Shown here piece by piece: positions 45,264-54,607 of a stretch of 64,000 bases of DNA. The notes under the pieces are model-generated. The model was not told the origin of the DNA, searched no databases, and was given only the letters and a program-made list of their open reading frames with translations. Origin of the DNA: Chloroflexota bacterium (GTDB lineage: Bacteria > Chloroflexota > Anaerolineae > Anaerolineales > Anaerolineaceae); the NCBI GenBank assembly GCA_029556265.1, contig JAKQFH010000026.1, positions 1 to 64,000 of the forward strand, in the 5' to 3' direction. Position numbers and translations under genes: made by a program. The number at the start of each line of letters is the position of its first letter. Position 1 is the stretch's first letter.

Positions 45264-45806
45264 ATGGCAAAACCCAAAGTAGCATCAGACTGGCTGGCTG
45301 GATGTGCCGGTTGCCATATGTCTTTTCTTGACATTGACGAACGCATCGTGGCGCTTACCGAATTGGTTGACCTTCGCGCGACACCCATCACGGACTTAAA
45401 GGAACCGGATGAATCCGGCGTTGATGTGGGTATCCTGGAAGGCGGCATCAGCAACACCTACAACGAAGAGGTCGCGCGAAAAATGCGTGCCCGCTGCAAA
45501 ATCCTGGTTGCCCTTGGCGACTGCGCGGTGTTTGGCGGCGTGCCCGCGATGCGCAATTTTGAGGGTGCGGAAGCCGCCCTCAAACGCGCTTATATCGAAA
45601 CGGAAAGCACGGATGAAAGCGGGAAAATCCCGGATGATCCGGAGCTTTCCACCCCGGTGCACGTTCGTCCGGTCAGCGATGTCGTCAAGGTCGATGTCTT
45701 CCTTCCTGGCTGCGCCCCCAGCGCTGATGCGATTTTCCATATACTCTCAGAGCTCGCCCAGGGTAGAATCCCCGAAGTTACCGGCGAGTATAACGACTGG
45801 CATTAG
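45264..45806 (+). CDS. hoxY: [NiFe] hydrogenase small subunit, HoxY type
   Basis: 180 aa from ATG 45264 behind GAGAGG. The proximal [4Fe-4S] ligands are in WLAGCAGCHMSF (about 13-24), ALGDCAVFGG (about 92) and FLPGCAPSAD (about 150). It lacks the second half with medial and distal clusters, as in soluble group 3 enzymes. No Tat signal is present, so the enzyme is cytosolic. It passes electrons between the NiFe site and the NuoG-like subunit. HoxH follows after 8 bp. Confidence 0.95.
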   Translation: MAKPKVASDWLAGCAGCHMSFLDIDERIVALTELVDLRATPITDLKEPDESGVDVGILEGGISNTYNEEVARKMRARCKILVALGDCAVFGGVPAMRNFEGAEAALKRAYIETESTDESGKIPDDPELSTPVHVRPVSDVVKVDVFLPGCAPSADAIFHILSELAQGRIPEVTGEYNDWH

Positions 45807-45814
45807 GAGGCCGA

Positions 45815-47239
45815 ATGGTTGCCCAAAAAATCACGATTGAACCTGTAACCCGCATCGAAGGTCACGCCAAAGTCACCATTCATATGAAGGATGACGGCAC
45901 GGTGGAACATGCGTATTTCCACGTGAACGAATTTCGCGGTTTCGAGAAGTTCTGTGAAGGCCGCCTGGTTCAGGAAATGCAGCAGATTACCCCGCGTATT
46001 TGCGGTATTTGCCCGGTAAGCCACCACCTGGCTGCCGCCAAAGCCGGCGATGTGGTGCTTGGCTGCCCGCCTCCTCGTCCAGCTACCCTGCTGAGAGAAC
46101 TCATGCACATGGGCCAGGTCATCCAAAGCCACGGCATGCACTTCTTTGAACTGGCAGGTCCGGACCTGATCCTGGGTTTTGACCACGACCCAGCCACGCG
46201 CAACGTTGTCGGCCTGATTCAAGCCGACCCGCAGCTCACGCTCAAGGCAGTCCGCCTCCGCAAATTTGGTCAGGCGATTATCTCCGAGCTTGGCGAGCGC
46301 AGCATCCACCCGAATTTCGCTATTCCCGGCGGCGTAAACCGTCAATTCGCCCAGGCCGGCCGCGAGCGCCTTTTGGCTCAGGTGGATGAACAAATCGAAA
46401 CCATCAAAGTCGGCATCCAGATTATGCGCGGTTGGATTGACGCTCATCAGACCGAGATTAATGAATTCGCGGTCTTCCCAACCGGTTACCTGGGTCTCGT
46501 CACCCCACAAAACAGCCTGGAACTGTACGACGGGGATATCCGCCTGACCAGCCAGGAAGGCATTGAGTTGGAAAAGTTTGACCCGCAGGATTACCTGGAT
46601 TACATCGCCGAGCACGTGGAAGCCTGGTCTTACCTCAAATTCCCCTACTACAAAAAGCTGGGCTATCCTGGCGGCGTCTACCGCGTCGGTCCGCTTGGGC
46701 GGCTGAATAACTCCGACCAGATTGACACACCCCTGGCGAATGAGGAATTTAAACGCTTCAAAGCCCTGAACGGCGGGAAGCCGGTTGAGAACACCCTGCA
46801 CTACCATTATGCCCGCCTGATTGAAACGATGTTCGCCGCGGAGCGCGCGCGCATCCTGCTTGAAGACCCGGATATTCTCAGCTCAGATATCCTCAATACC
46901 CGTCAGCAGCCGCGGGAGCAGGGCGTTGGCATTATCGAAGCCCCGCGCGGCACCTTGTTCCACCACTACTGGATTAACGAGCATGGACAGCTGACCAAAG
47001 TCAACCTGATTGTCGCCACTGGCAACAACAACTATGCCATGAGCCGGGCGGTGGACGAAGTTGCCAAACGCTATGTCCACGGTCCGGAAATAACCGAAGG
47101 CATGCTTAACCGGGTTGAGCACGCCATCCGGGCGCATGACCCCTGCCTTTCCTGCTCCACGCACGCGGTCGGCAGTATGCCGATGGAAGTGAGCGTGGTC
47201 AACATGCGGGGTGAGCTCGTGCAAGTCATCCGGCGCTAA
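45815..47239 (+). CDS. hoxH: [NiFe] hydrogenase large subunit, HoxH type
   Basis: 474 aa. EPVTRIEGHAK (L0), RICGICPVSHH (L1, about 63) and DPCLSCSTHAVG (L2, about 440) supply the four Ni/Fe cysteines; all are cysteine, none selenocysteine. After the L2 histidine a 24-residue tail remains, which the maturation protease should cut. The motifs fit group 3d (NAD-linked, bidirectional) hydrogenases. With two NuoEF pairs and a ferredoxin-bearing HydB, an electron-bifurcating enzyme is likely. A terminator hairpin follows 18 bp later. Confidence 0.95.
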   Translation: MVAQKITIEPVTRIEGHAKVTIHMKDDGTVEHAYFHVNEFRGFEKFCEGRLVQEMQQITPRICGICPVSHHLAAAKAGDVVLGCPPPRPATLLRELMHMGQVIQSHGMHFFELAGPDLILGFDHDPATRNVVGLIQADPQLTLKAVRLRKFGQAIISELGERSIHPNFAIPGGVNRQFAQAGRERLLAQVDEQIETIKVGIQIMRGWIDAHQTEINEFAVFPTGYLGLVTPQNSLELYDGDIRLTSQEGIELEKFDPQDYLDYIAEHVEAWSYLKFPYYKKLGYPGGVYRVGPLGRLNNSDQIDTPLANEEFKRFKALNGGKPVENTLHYHYARLIETMFAAERARILLEDPDILSSDILNTRQQPREQGVGIIEAPRGTLFHHYWINEHGQLTKVNLIVATGNNNYAMSRAVDEVAKRYVHGPEITEGMLNRVEHAIRAHDPCLSCSTHAVGSMPMEVSVVNMRGELVQVIRR

Positions 47240-47257
47240 ACACGGATCCGAAAAACT

Positions 47258-47295
47258 ACCTCCCCTTCTTTGGTATCATAGAAGGGGAGGTTTTT
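47258..47295 (+). terminator. Terminator or attenuator between hoxH and the maturation genes
   Basis: ACCTCCCCTTCT (47258-47269) pairs with AGAAGGGGAGGT (47280-47291), then TTTTT. The 3' arm contains the GGGGAGG that would serve as ribosome site of the next gene (ATG 47302), so the hairpin may both end most transcripts and mask that site. Confidence 0.85.
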
Positions 47296-47301
47296 CTGCC
47301 G

Positions 47302-47841
47302 ATGAATACAACTCAGAAGACCTTGATAATCGCTTATGGAAACCGCGACAGACAGGATGACGGCGCGGGCTGGCACATCCTGGCGGATTGCGCCGCCAGC
47401 TTCAATCTCACCGCCCCGGAATTCCCCGGGGATTGGGTGGAAGTTCCGGACGCTTCGCTCCGCCTGTGGTATCTCTATCAGCTCATGCCGGAGCTCTCCG
47501 AAGACCTGATCGCGTATCAGCGCGTGATTTTTATCGACGCGCACAACTCTCCCGAACTGCCCGGGTTGGTCTTTGAAAAGACAGAAGCCGCCTGGGTACA
47601 CTCAGCTTTCACGCACCACATGTCCATCGGGGAGCTGCTCTCCATCACCAGGTCGCTCTTTGGGGTTTGCCCGGAGGCCTGGCTGCTTTCGGTGCGGGGT
47701 TACGCGTTTGAGTTTTCCCGGAAGCTCTCCGCGCAAACCGAAGAACTTACCAAAAACGCCGCGCGCCTGCTGCAAGCTTTTTTGCGCGGCGAATACCCAG
47801 CCTGCGCTGATTCTCAGGAAGGAGCCGCGCATAATGACTGA
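47302..47841 (+). CDS. hoxW: Hydrogenase maturation protease, HoxW/HyaD family
   Basis: 179 aa. Family motifs: AYGNRDRQDDGAG at the N-terminus with the metal-binding Asp, FIDAHN (about 76) and THHMSIGELL (about 101) with the metal-binding His. VRGYAFEF follows. It removes the C-terminal peptide of HoxH after Ni insertion. The asparagine-for-glutamate in the first motif (GNR rather than GNE/GND) is common in HoxW-like members. The start is preceded by the GGGGAGG inside the terminator arm. The end overlaps fdhD by 8 bp. Confidence 0.9.
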   Translation: MNTTQKTLIIAYGNRDRQDDGAGWHILADCAASFNLTAPEFPGDWVEVPDASLRLWYLYQLMPELSEDLIAYQRVIFIDAHNSPELPGLVFEKTEAAWVHSAFTHHMSIGELLSITRSLFGVCPEAWLLSVRGYAFEFSRKLSAQTEELTKNAARLLQAFLRGEYPACADSQEGAAHND

Positions 47842-48595
47842 ACCTTATCAGGAAAAGAAAATCTGGCAGTACGCGCTCGCGACCGGAAAAATTGAAGCCG
47901 CGAGCAAACCCATCGTAAGCGAACATGCCGCGGCGCTTTCCGTCAACGGGCAGCACTGGCTCACTTTTATTTGCTCCCCCACCGACCTCAAAGCGCTGGC
48001 GCTCGGCTTTCTTTACGGTGAAAATGTTATCAAAAACCTGGAGGAAGTCAGTTCCATCCATCTGGAAGACGGCGGAAAACAAATGATGGTCAGCCTGACC
48101 CATCCAGCCGAAAAGCCCACCCACTTTCACCGCACGTCCACCGGCTACAGTCTGGATTCCGGGGGCAGCCTGCCGCGTATTTCATCCGACTTCCGCGTCT
48201 GCGCGGGCGATATGTTGGGGCTCTACCGTCAGTTTATGGACCAACAGCAGCTGCATGACAAGGTCGGAGGCTTTCACAGCGCTGGTCTGAGCGACGGCGT
48301 TCGCGTTCCTATCATGGTGGAAGACCTGGGCAGGCATAACTGCGTGGATAAACTCACCGGCCTGTTCCTGCTGCAAAACCGTCCGTTCACGCCGAATCTG
48401 CTGCTGCTCAGCGGCAGGATTAGCTCGGAAATGGTGTTTAAGACGTTTGCGCTGGGCATACCGATGATTGCCTCTCGCACGTCTCCCACCGCGCTGGCAG
48501 TTGATGCCGCCTGGGAAGCTGGCATCACCCTGGTTGGCTACCTGCGCGGCTCGCAATTTGACATCTATTCACACCCCGAGCGCCTGCTGCCCTGA
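47834..48595 (+). CDS. fdhD: FdhD-like sulfurtransferase for Mo/W cofactor, lacking CxxC
   Basis: 253 aa from ATG 47834 with AGGAAGGAG upstream. LKALALGFLYGE, GGFHSAGL, VEDLGRHNCVDKL and GRISSEMVFKTFALGIP are FdhD hallmarks. FdhD hands sulfur to the pyranopterin cofactor of formate dehydrogenase and related enzymes. The catalytic CxxC loop, normally like SSCGVCG, reads STGYSLDSG here, so both cysteines are absent. The AOR at 13 kb, or a formate dehydrogenase elsewhere, could be the client. A role without sulfur transfer is possible. Confidence 0.88.
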   Translation: MTEPYQEKKIWQYALATGKIEAASKPIVSEHAAALSVNGQHWLTFICSPTDLKALALGFLYGENVIKNLEEVSSIHLEDGGKQMMVSLTHPAEKPTHFHRTSTGYSLDSGGSLPRISSDFRVCAGDMLGLYRQFMDQQQLHDKVGGFHSAGLSDGVRVPIMVEDLGRHNCVDKLTGLFLLQNRPFTPNLLLLSGRISSEMVFKTFALGIPMIASRTSPTALAVDAAWEAGITLVGYLRGSQFDIYSHPERLLP

Positions 48596-48654
48596 AGACG
48601 GAAAGCCTGAACGGCGGAACCCGCGGGCGTAAGGCCTGGGTTATAATGGCGGAT

Positions 48655-49008
48655 ATGCACGAGCTCGCTGTGACGGAAAGCATCCTCGAAATTGCCAATC
48701 AAGCCGCCGCAGAGAACGGCGCCAGTCGGGTGACGGATATCTACCTGACAATTGGGCAGCTTTCTTCAGTTGTGGATGATTCCGTCCAGTTTTACTGGGA
48801 CCATATCAGTCAGGGAACCCCGAGCGAAGGCGCCATCCTGCATTTCCAGCGCGTGCCAGCCAGGCTGCGCTGCAAAGCCTGCGGGAATGAATATGAACTC
48901 AACGAAGAACTGATGCCCTGCCCTGCCTGCGGAAGCATCGCGCTCGAAATAATGAGCGGTGAAGAACTGCTTGTTAACCACATTGATATTCTGAAAGAGG
49001 AAGAATGA
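48655..49008 (+). CDS. hypA: Hydrogenase nickel-insertion protein HypA
   Basis: 117 aa from the ATG that gives MHELAVTESI; the family needs Met1-His2 for nickel binding, so the longer in-frame start at 48646 is rejected. Two CxxC pairs (RCKACG about 73, PCPACG about 91) form the structural zinc site. It delivers Ni to HoxH with HypB, whose start overlaps its stop (ATGA). No clear promoter was resolved in the 59-bp gap to fdhD. Confidence 0.95.
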   Translation: MHELAVTESILEIANQAAAENGASRVTDIYLTIGQLSSVVDDSVQFYWDHISQGTPSEGAILHFQRVPARLRCKACGNEYELNEELMPCPACGSIALEIMSGEELLVNHIDILKEEE

Positions 49009-49667
49009 CCGACCGTATTGAAATTGTCCGCAGAATTATGGATTCCAACCAGCGCGTCGCGGCGGCGAACCGCGCGCTGCTCGATGAAAACGGCGTCTAT
49101 GGGATTAATGTCATGGCATCCCCCGGCGCGGGGAAAACCAGCGTCATTATGGAAACCCTCCGCCGCCTGCCCTCAAACGTCCAAACCGGCGTGATAGAGG
49201 GCGACACGGCGCCAGTCACGATTGACGCGGATAAGATTGCTGCGCTCGGCTTTCCGGCTGTGCAAATCAACACTGGCGGCGACTGCCATTTGGACGCTGT
49301 TATGGTGGAGATGGCGCTCAAGAAGCTCGCGCTGGACGAACTGAATCTCATCATCGTCGAAAATGTCGGCAACCTGATTTGCCCTGCCAGCTTTGAGCTT
49401 GGAACCCATGCCAATATTGTGATTGCCTCCATTCCAGAAGGAGACGACAAACCATACAAGTATCCCAATATTTACCGCGGATTGGACGTCCTGATTCTCA
49501 ACAAGACCGACTTGCTGCCCTACATTGACTTCCGCATGGATTACTTCAAGCAAGGAATCGAGATGCTCAATCCGGGTCTCAAGATATTCCTGGTTTCGTG
49601 TAAGACCGGTGAAGGCTTTGACGCCTGGATTGACTGGCTTACCGCGACCCTTCCCAAAAAGGCCTGA
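49005..49667 (+). CDS. hypB: Hydrogenase nickel-insertion GTPase HypB
   Basis: 220 aa. SPGAGKTS (about 39) is the P-loop, GDTAPVTIDADKI (about 66) and NTGGDCHLDA (about 85) hold the G-domain metal site, ENVGNLICPA follows, and LNKTDLLPY (about 165) gives the NKxD base specificity. There is no N-terminal His-rich or CxxCGC nickel store. GTP hydrolysis drives Ni release to HypA/HoxH. It is translationally coupled to hypA. Confidence 0.95.
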   Translation: MTDRIEIVRRIMDSNQRVAAANRALLDENGVYGINVMASPGAGKTSVIMETLRRLPSNVQTGVIEGDTAPVTIDADKIAALGFPAVQINTGGDCHLDAVMVEMALKKLALDELNLIIVENVGNLICPASFELGTHANIVIASIPEGDDKPYKYPNIYRGLDVLILNKTDLLPYIDFRMDYFKQGIEMLNPGLKIFLVSCKTGEGFDAWIDWLTATLPKKA

Positions 49668-49677
49668 CCAAAGACTT

Positions 49678-51969
49678 GTGAAGCTCCAAAACTGGCGTTT
49701 TCATATCACCGGCATTGTGCAGGGTGTTGGCTTTCGCCCCACTGTGTATCTCCTGGCACGAGAGCACCATCTTGGCGGCTGGGTTAACAATACCGCGCAA
49801 GGCGTGGAAATTGAAATCCACGGCGCGGAGAAAGACTGCGCGGCATTCACCCACAGCCTGAAAAACAACCCGCCTGCCCTCGCGAAAGTGGACAGTTTTG
49901 AAGTTTTTCCGGCGCCGCTGCGCGTTTACACGGAGTTCACTATCCGGGACAGTGAAAATCGCGCTGAAGACTTCTTGCCCGTCTCGCCGGATATGGCCAT
50001 TTGCCCGGATTGTCAGAGAGAGCTTTTTAACCCCGCAGACCGCCGCTACCGCTACCCGTTCATCAACTGCACCCACTGCGGACCGCGCTTCAGCATCCTG
50101 CGGGACATCCCCTACGACCGCCCCAATACCAGCATGGCCGGCTTTCCGCTCTGCCCCGACTGCGCGGCGGAATATCACGATCCGGGCAACCGCCGCTTTC
50201 ACGCCCAGCCCGTCGCCTGCCCGGTTTGCGGCCCCCAGGTTTGGTATGAAGAAAACGAACTGCGCCTTTATGAGGGCGCCCAGGCGCTGCAGGCAGCGCG
50301 GTCAGCGCTCCGGGAAGGAAAAATCCTCGCCGTGAAAGGGCTGGGCGGCTTTCACCTGGCGTGCGACGCTCACAACGCGCTGGCTGTTCAAACCCTACGC
50401 GAAAGGAAACACCGCACCGGCAAACCTTTCGCCCTGATGGCATTCTCGCCGGAAATTGTCAGACGCTACGCGCGGCTTTCCCCTGAGGAGCTGAGGCTGC
50501 TCAGTTCTCCGCAGGCGCCAATCGTTTTAGCCGAAACCACGCATGCTGGTAAGAAACTGGCAAAAATCACAGCGCCAGACCAGACCCGGCTGGGTTTTAT
50601 GCTGGCATACACGCCCCTGCATTTGCTGCTGCTGGAGCCCGAAGCGGGTTTCCCGGAAGCGCTCGTTATGACCAGCGGAAATCTTAGCGAAGAACCGCTG
50701 GCTTACCGGGACGATGAAGCCCGCCAAAGGCTTTCGTCCCTGGCTGACGCTTTTTTGATGCACAACCGCCCGATTTATATGCGCGTGGATGATTCCGTGG
50801 TAACCGTTCTTCGGGAACAGCCCTACCTGATCCGCCGCGCGCGCGGCTACGCGCCGGGTCAGCTGCGTATTCCGAAAACCGCGCTGCCCATATTGGGCAC
50901 AGGCACCCAACTGAAAAACACCTTCTGCCTGGCAAGAGACCGCTACGCTTTCGTCAGCCACTTTATTGGCGACCTTGAAAACCAGGAAACGCTCGATTCG
51001 TTTGAACAAGCCGTCGCGCACTACGAAAAGTTGTTCCGAATTCATCCGCGCGCGCTTGCCTGCGACATGCACCCGGATTACCTGGCCACCCGTTACGCGC
51101 GGGCGCGCAGCCAAAGGGAAAGCCTGCCGCTCATCGCCGTCCAACATCATCACGCGCACCTGGCAGCCTGCCTGGCGGAAAACGCCTGGGAAAGCAGCGC
51201 GCCAGCTATCGGTCTCATCTTCGACGGCACCGGCTACGGCACGGACGGCAGTATTTGGGGCGGTGAGGTTCTGGTCGGCGGATATCAGGGCTTCGAACGG
51301 CGCTTTCACCTGCTGCCTGTGCCTTTGCCTGGCGGGGATTTGGCAGTGCGCAAGCCCGCCCGCACTGCGCTCAGCTGGCTGGCCGCGGCAGATATTCCCG
51401 CGGAGGAACACCAGCTCCCGCCATTTCAGGCGCTCAGCAAACAGGAGCGCGATGCCGTCACGGCGCAGCTCCAGAGCCGCATCAACGCGCCCGAAACAAG
51501 CAGCATGGGCAGGCTTTTCGACGCGGTCGCCTCGATATTGGGGCTTTGCCACGAAATCAGCTATGAAGCCCAGGCCGCGATTGCCCTGGAAAGCGCCGCC
51601 GACCCGGACGAAAAAGGCGCCTATGCCATCCTCTTGCGGGACAACATCCTGGACCCCAGGGACATGCTGCGTGAGTTGACCGCCGACTTGCGCCGTGGGG
51701 TAAGCGTTCCGCGGGTTGCCGCCCGTTTCCACAACAGCATCATCCAGCTTTCCGTTCAAGTTTGCCGGTCCATTCGCGAGGAAAGCGGGCTGCGCCACGT
51801 GGCAATTTCTGGCGGAGTGTGGCAGAATATGAGATTAATGCGCGCGATATTGCCCGCGTTGGAAGCGGAAAATTTCATCCCGCTGTATCACCGTGCTTTG
51901 CCGACCAACGACGCCTGTGTTTCGCTCGGGCAGGTCATGGTTGCCTTGCAGGCGCTGCCTGAAAATTAG
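49678..51969 (+). CDS. hypF: Carbamoyltransferase HypF
   Basis: 763 aa, taken from GTG 49678, 10 bp after hypB; the ribosome site is weak. Order: acylphosphatase domain (ITGIVQGVGFRPTVY, about 9-23), two zinc fingers (CPDCQREL, CTHCGPRFS, CPDCAAEYH, CPVCGP, about 105-180), YrdC-like domain (about 195-375), and Kae1-like carbamoyltransferase domain with HHHAHLAACLAE (about 485) and LIFDGTGYGTDG. It makes the cyanide precursor from carbamoyl phosphate and loads it onto HypE. Full family length and no missing motif. Confidence 0.95.
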   Translation: MKLQNWRFHITGIVQGVGFRPTVYLLAREHHLGGWVNNTAQGVEIEIHGAEKDCAAFTHSLKNNPPALAKVDSFEVFPAPLRVYTEFTIRDSENRAEDFLPVSPDMAICPDCQRELFNPADRRYRYPFINCTHCGPRFSILRDIPYDRPNTSMAGFPLCPDCAAEYHDPGNRRFHAQPVACPVCGPQVWYEENELRLYEGAQALQAARSALREGKILAVKGLGGFHLACDAHNALAVQTLRERKHRTGKPFALMAFSPEIVRRYARLSPEELRLLSSPQAPIVLAETTHAGKKLAKITAPDQTRLGFMLAYTPLHLLLLEPEAGFPEALVMTSGNLSEEPLAYRDDEARQRLSSLADAFLMHNRPIYMRVDDSVVTVLREQPYLIRRARGYAPGQLRIPKTALPILGTGTQLKNTFCLARDRYAFVSHFIGDLENQETLDSFEQAVAHYEKLFRIHPRALACDMHPDYLATRYARARSQRESLPLIAVQHHHAHLAACLAENAWESSAPAIGLIFDGTGYGTDGSIWGGEVLVGGYQGFERRFHLLPVPLPGGDLAVRKPARTALSWLAAADIPAEEHQLPPFQALSKQERDAVTAQLQSRINAPETSSMGRLFDAVASILGLCHEISYEAQAAIALESAADPDEKGAYAILLRDNILDPRDMLRELTADLRRGVSVPRVAARFHNSIIQLSVQVCRSIREESGLRHVAISGGVWQNMRLMRAILPALEAENFIPLYHRALPTNDACVSLGQVMVALQALPEN

Positions 51970-51984
51970 CTGAGGAATACGTTT

Positions 51985-52245
51985 ATGTGCTTGGGAATAC
52001 CAGGAAAAATTATTCGTTTATATGATTTGGACGGAACCGCGATGGCGAACGTCGATTTTGGCGGCGTCCAACAGGAGGTTTGCGTGGCAGCTGTGCCCGG
52101 GGTGCAATTGGGGCAGTATGTTATCGTGCATGCCGGTTTCGCGCTGAACATGCTTTCAGAAGAAGAAGCTCAGGAAACAATGCGCCTGCTTAAGGAAATC
52201 GCCGAATTCAATCAGGCTGAAGAAAAAGGTGAAAGCGCGATATGA
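51985..52245 (+). CDS. hypC: Hydrogenase maturation chaperone HypC
   Basis: 86 aa, begins MCLGIPGK with the essential Cys2 that binds the iron carrier. [29 protein letters not shown] matches the OB-like body in shorter pieces ([17 protein letters not shown]). With HypD it assembles Fe(CN)2CO and passes it to HoxH. The stop overlaps hypD (ATGA). Confidence 0.95.
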   Translation: MCLGIPGKIIRLYDLDGTAMANVDFGGVQQEVCVAAVPGVQLGQYVIVHAGFALNMLSEEEAQETMRLLKEIAEFNQAEEKGESAI

Positions 52246-53339
52246 GCCTTTCGAGCTCCGAATTATTTCGCAGCGCGGAGCTGACCCGGCTGCTGGCCGG
52301 GGAAATCCGCCAGGCAGTCACCCGCCCATGGAACATCATGGAAATCTGCGGCGGGCAGACCCACGCGATTTTGCAGTACGGACTGGACCAACTTTTGCCG
52401 CCAGAAATCACTTTGATTCACGGGCCAGGCTGCCCGGTTTGCGTCACCTCACTGGAAGCGATTGAAAACGCGCTCCAGATTGCTCATCTGCCTGAGGTCA
52501 TTTTCACCTCGTTTGGAGATATGCTGCGCGTTCCCGGCGCAAAAGCCAACCTCTTCAGCGCCCGGGCCGAAGGCGCGGATGTGCGCGTGGTTTATTCCCC
52601 GTTGGACGCGGTGAAGCTGGCGAGGGAAAACCCGCAAAAACAAGTGGTTTTTTTCGCGATTGGCTTTGAGACCACTGTGCCGTCCATCGCGGCGAGTGTG
52701 CTGCACGCTGAACGCAACCAAATCACCAATTTCAGCATCCTGCCCGCAAACGTGCTCGTCCCGCCAGCCATGCACGCCATCCTGCAGAGCCCGGACAATC
52801 GGGTGAACGCTTTCCTGGCGGCAGGGCACGTCTGCGCGGTGATGGGGTATTGGGAATACGAAGCGATTGCGGCGCGTTACCGCGCGCCCATCGTTGTGAC
52901 GGGCTTCGAACCGGTGGACTTGCTGCGCGGCATCCTGATGACCGTGCGGCAGTTGGAAAGCGGACGCTTTGTGGTGGAAAACGCCTATAGTCGGGCAGTT
53001 ACCCGCGAAGGCAACCTTGCCGCGCAGGAAATGATAAAACAGGTTTTCGAGCCGGTCGACCGGCAGTGGCGCGGCATCGGCATCATTCCTCTTTCTGGTT
53101 TGGGGTTGCGCCCCCGCTATGCCGATTTCAACGCGCTCCAGCGGTTTCCGCTAACCCGACAATCCCCGATGGAATCGCCGTTGTGCATTGCCGGGCAGGT
53201 TTTACGCGGAAACGCGACCCCACACGATTGCCCTGCCTTCGGGCGCGAATGCACGCCTGCCTCACCGCTGGGCGCGCCGATGGTCTCTTCGGAAGGCGCT
53301 TGCTCGGCATACTACCGCTACCAGCGGGTGAAAGCATGA
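52242..53339 (+). CDS. hypD: Hydrogenase maturation protein HypD
   Basis: 365 aa. Family motifs: [11 protein letters not shown] (about 33), [10 protein letters not shown] (about 58), GFETTVP (about 142) and C-terminal [4Fe-4S] ligands in [10 protein letters not shown] and [10 protein letters not shown]. It holds the Fe(CN)2CO unit with HypC and provides the redox-active cysteines. It overlaps hypC at the start and hypE at the end, both by 4 bp. Confidence 0.95.
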   Translation: MSLSSSELFRSAELTRLLAGEIRQAVTRPWNIMEICGGQTHAILQYGLDQLLPPEITLIHGPGCPVCVTSLEAIENALQIAHLPEVIFTSFGDMLRVPGAKANLFSARAEGADVRVVYSPLDAVKLARENPQKQVVFFAIGFETTVPSIAASVLHAERNQITNFSILPANVLVPPAMHAILQSPDNRVNAFLAAGHVCAVMGYWEYEAIAARYRAPIVVTGFEPVDLLRGILMTVRQLESGRFVVENAYSRAVTREGNLAAQEMIKQVFEPVDRQWRGIGIIPLSGLGLRPRYADFNALQRFPLTRQSPMESPLCIAGQVLRGNATPHDCPAFGRECTPASPLGAPMVSSEGACSAYYRYQRVKA

Positions 53340-54415
53340 CAGAGCACACCTACCCGAACCTGCAAGGACCGGTTTGCCCGCTCCCACTCCAACCCGGCCC
53401 CCAGATTGTCATCGGGCACGGCAGCGGCGGCGGGATGACGCACGACCTGATTGTGAATGTCTTTCAGAAGTATCTGGGCAACGCGATTCTTAACGCCGGC
53501 AACGACAGCGCGCGCCTGAACGGCGGGCTGGCCGCTCCGCCTGGTTTTCAACTGGTCATCTCGACAGACGCGCATGTGGTCTTTCCGCTGTTCTTTCCGG
53601 GCGGTGATATTGGCAGGCTTTCCGTCTGCGGCACCGTGAACGACGTCGCCATGCTCGGCGCTGAACCCAGGTACCTGACCGCCAGCTTCATCCTGGAGGA
53701 AGGCTTTTCAATCGGGGAACTGGAGAGCGTTCTGGCTTCCATGCGCGAGGCTTGCGCCGAGGCGGGCGTGAGTATCATCGCCGCGGACACCAAGGTAACC
53801 GAGAAGGGCAAGTCGGATAAGCTGTTCATCAGCACCACCGGCATCGGTTGGGCGCCAAACGACCGCGCGGTCAGCGGCAACCAGGCTCAACCGGGCGACG
53901 CTGTGCTCATCTCCGGGCCTCTGGGCAATCACGGTATCGCGGTACTGCAGGCGCGCGGCAACCTTGGCTTTCAGTCGGACGTCCGGTCGGATACTGCCCC
54001 GCTTAACCACCTGACGCAGGGGCTTTGCGCGGCTTTTCCGGACGTGCACGTGCTGCGCGACCCAACCCGCGGTGGGTTGGCAACCACCCTGGTCGAAATT
54101 GCCGCGCAGTCAGGCGTGACCATCCAGCTGGATGAAAAAGAGATTCCCATCGACACGCCGGTGCGTTCAGCTTGCGATTTGCTCGGGCTGGACCCGCTCT
54201 ACCTGGCAAACGAGGGAAAAGTCATCGTTATTTTGCCGGAAGAAACAGCGGAAGCCGCGCTCCAATATATGCGCGGGCAAAAATACGGCGAGGTAGCGCG
54301 GCGCATCGGCACAGTCGTTTCCCGTTCCAGCGGGCAGCTGCTGCTGCGCACGGCGCTTGGCACAACCCGCGTATTGGATATGCTCGCCGGCGAAATGCTG
54401 CCGAGAATTTGCTGA
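53336..54415 (+). CDS. hypE: Carbamoyl dehydratase HypE
   Basis: 359 aa from ATG 53336, overlapping the hypD stop; the frame extends upstream inside hypD without meaning. [13 protein letters not shown] (about 27), [25 protein letters not shown] and AAQSGV fit the AIR-synthase fold. The C-terminus ends in the invariant PRIC, whose Cys carries the thiocarbamate made by HypF and is dehydrated to thiocyanate. It closes the hypABFCDE set. Confidence 0.96.
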   Translation: MTEHTYPNLQGPVCPLPLQPGPQIVIGHGSGGGMTHDLIVNVFQKYLGNAILNAGNDSARLNGGLAAPPGFQLVISTDAHVVFPLFFPGGDIGRLSVCGTVNDVAMLGAEPRYLTASFILEEGFSIGELESVLASMREACAEAGVSIIAADTKVTEKGKSDKLFISTTGIGWAPNDRAVSGNQAQPGDAVLISGPLGNHGIAVLQARGNLGFQSDVRSDTAPLNHLTQGLCAAFPDVHVLRDPTRGGLATTLVEIAAQSGVTIQLDEKEIPIDTPVRSACDLLGLDPLYLANEGKVIVILPEETAEAALQYMRGQKYGEVARRIGTVVSRSSGQLLLRTALGTTRVLDMLAGEMLPRIC

Positions 54416-54607
54416 GATACCGTTGGCAGTTATTTTGATTTATTCTGAGCATTTGCCGCGTATATTGAAACGCGCGGCGCGAAAAACCAGCCCGAATACT
54501 CGGCTTACTCTCAAAGCGGCTGTTTGCCAGGGCGTAAGCTCATTTCTTGACAAACAGACTGCGATTTGTATACTTGACTCGTTAACCTCATACCAAAGGC
54601 GGATGAA

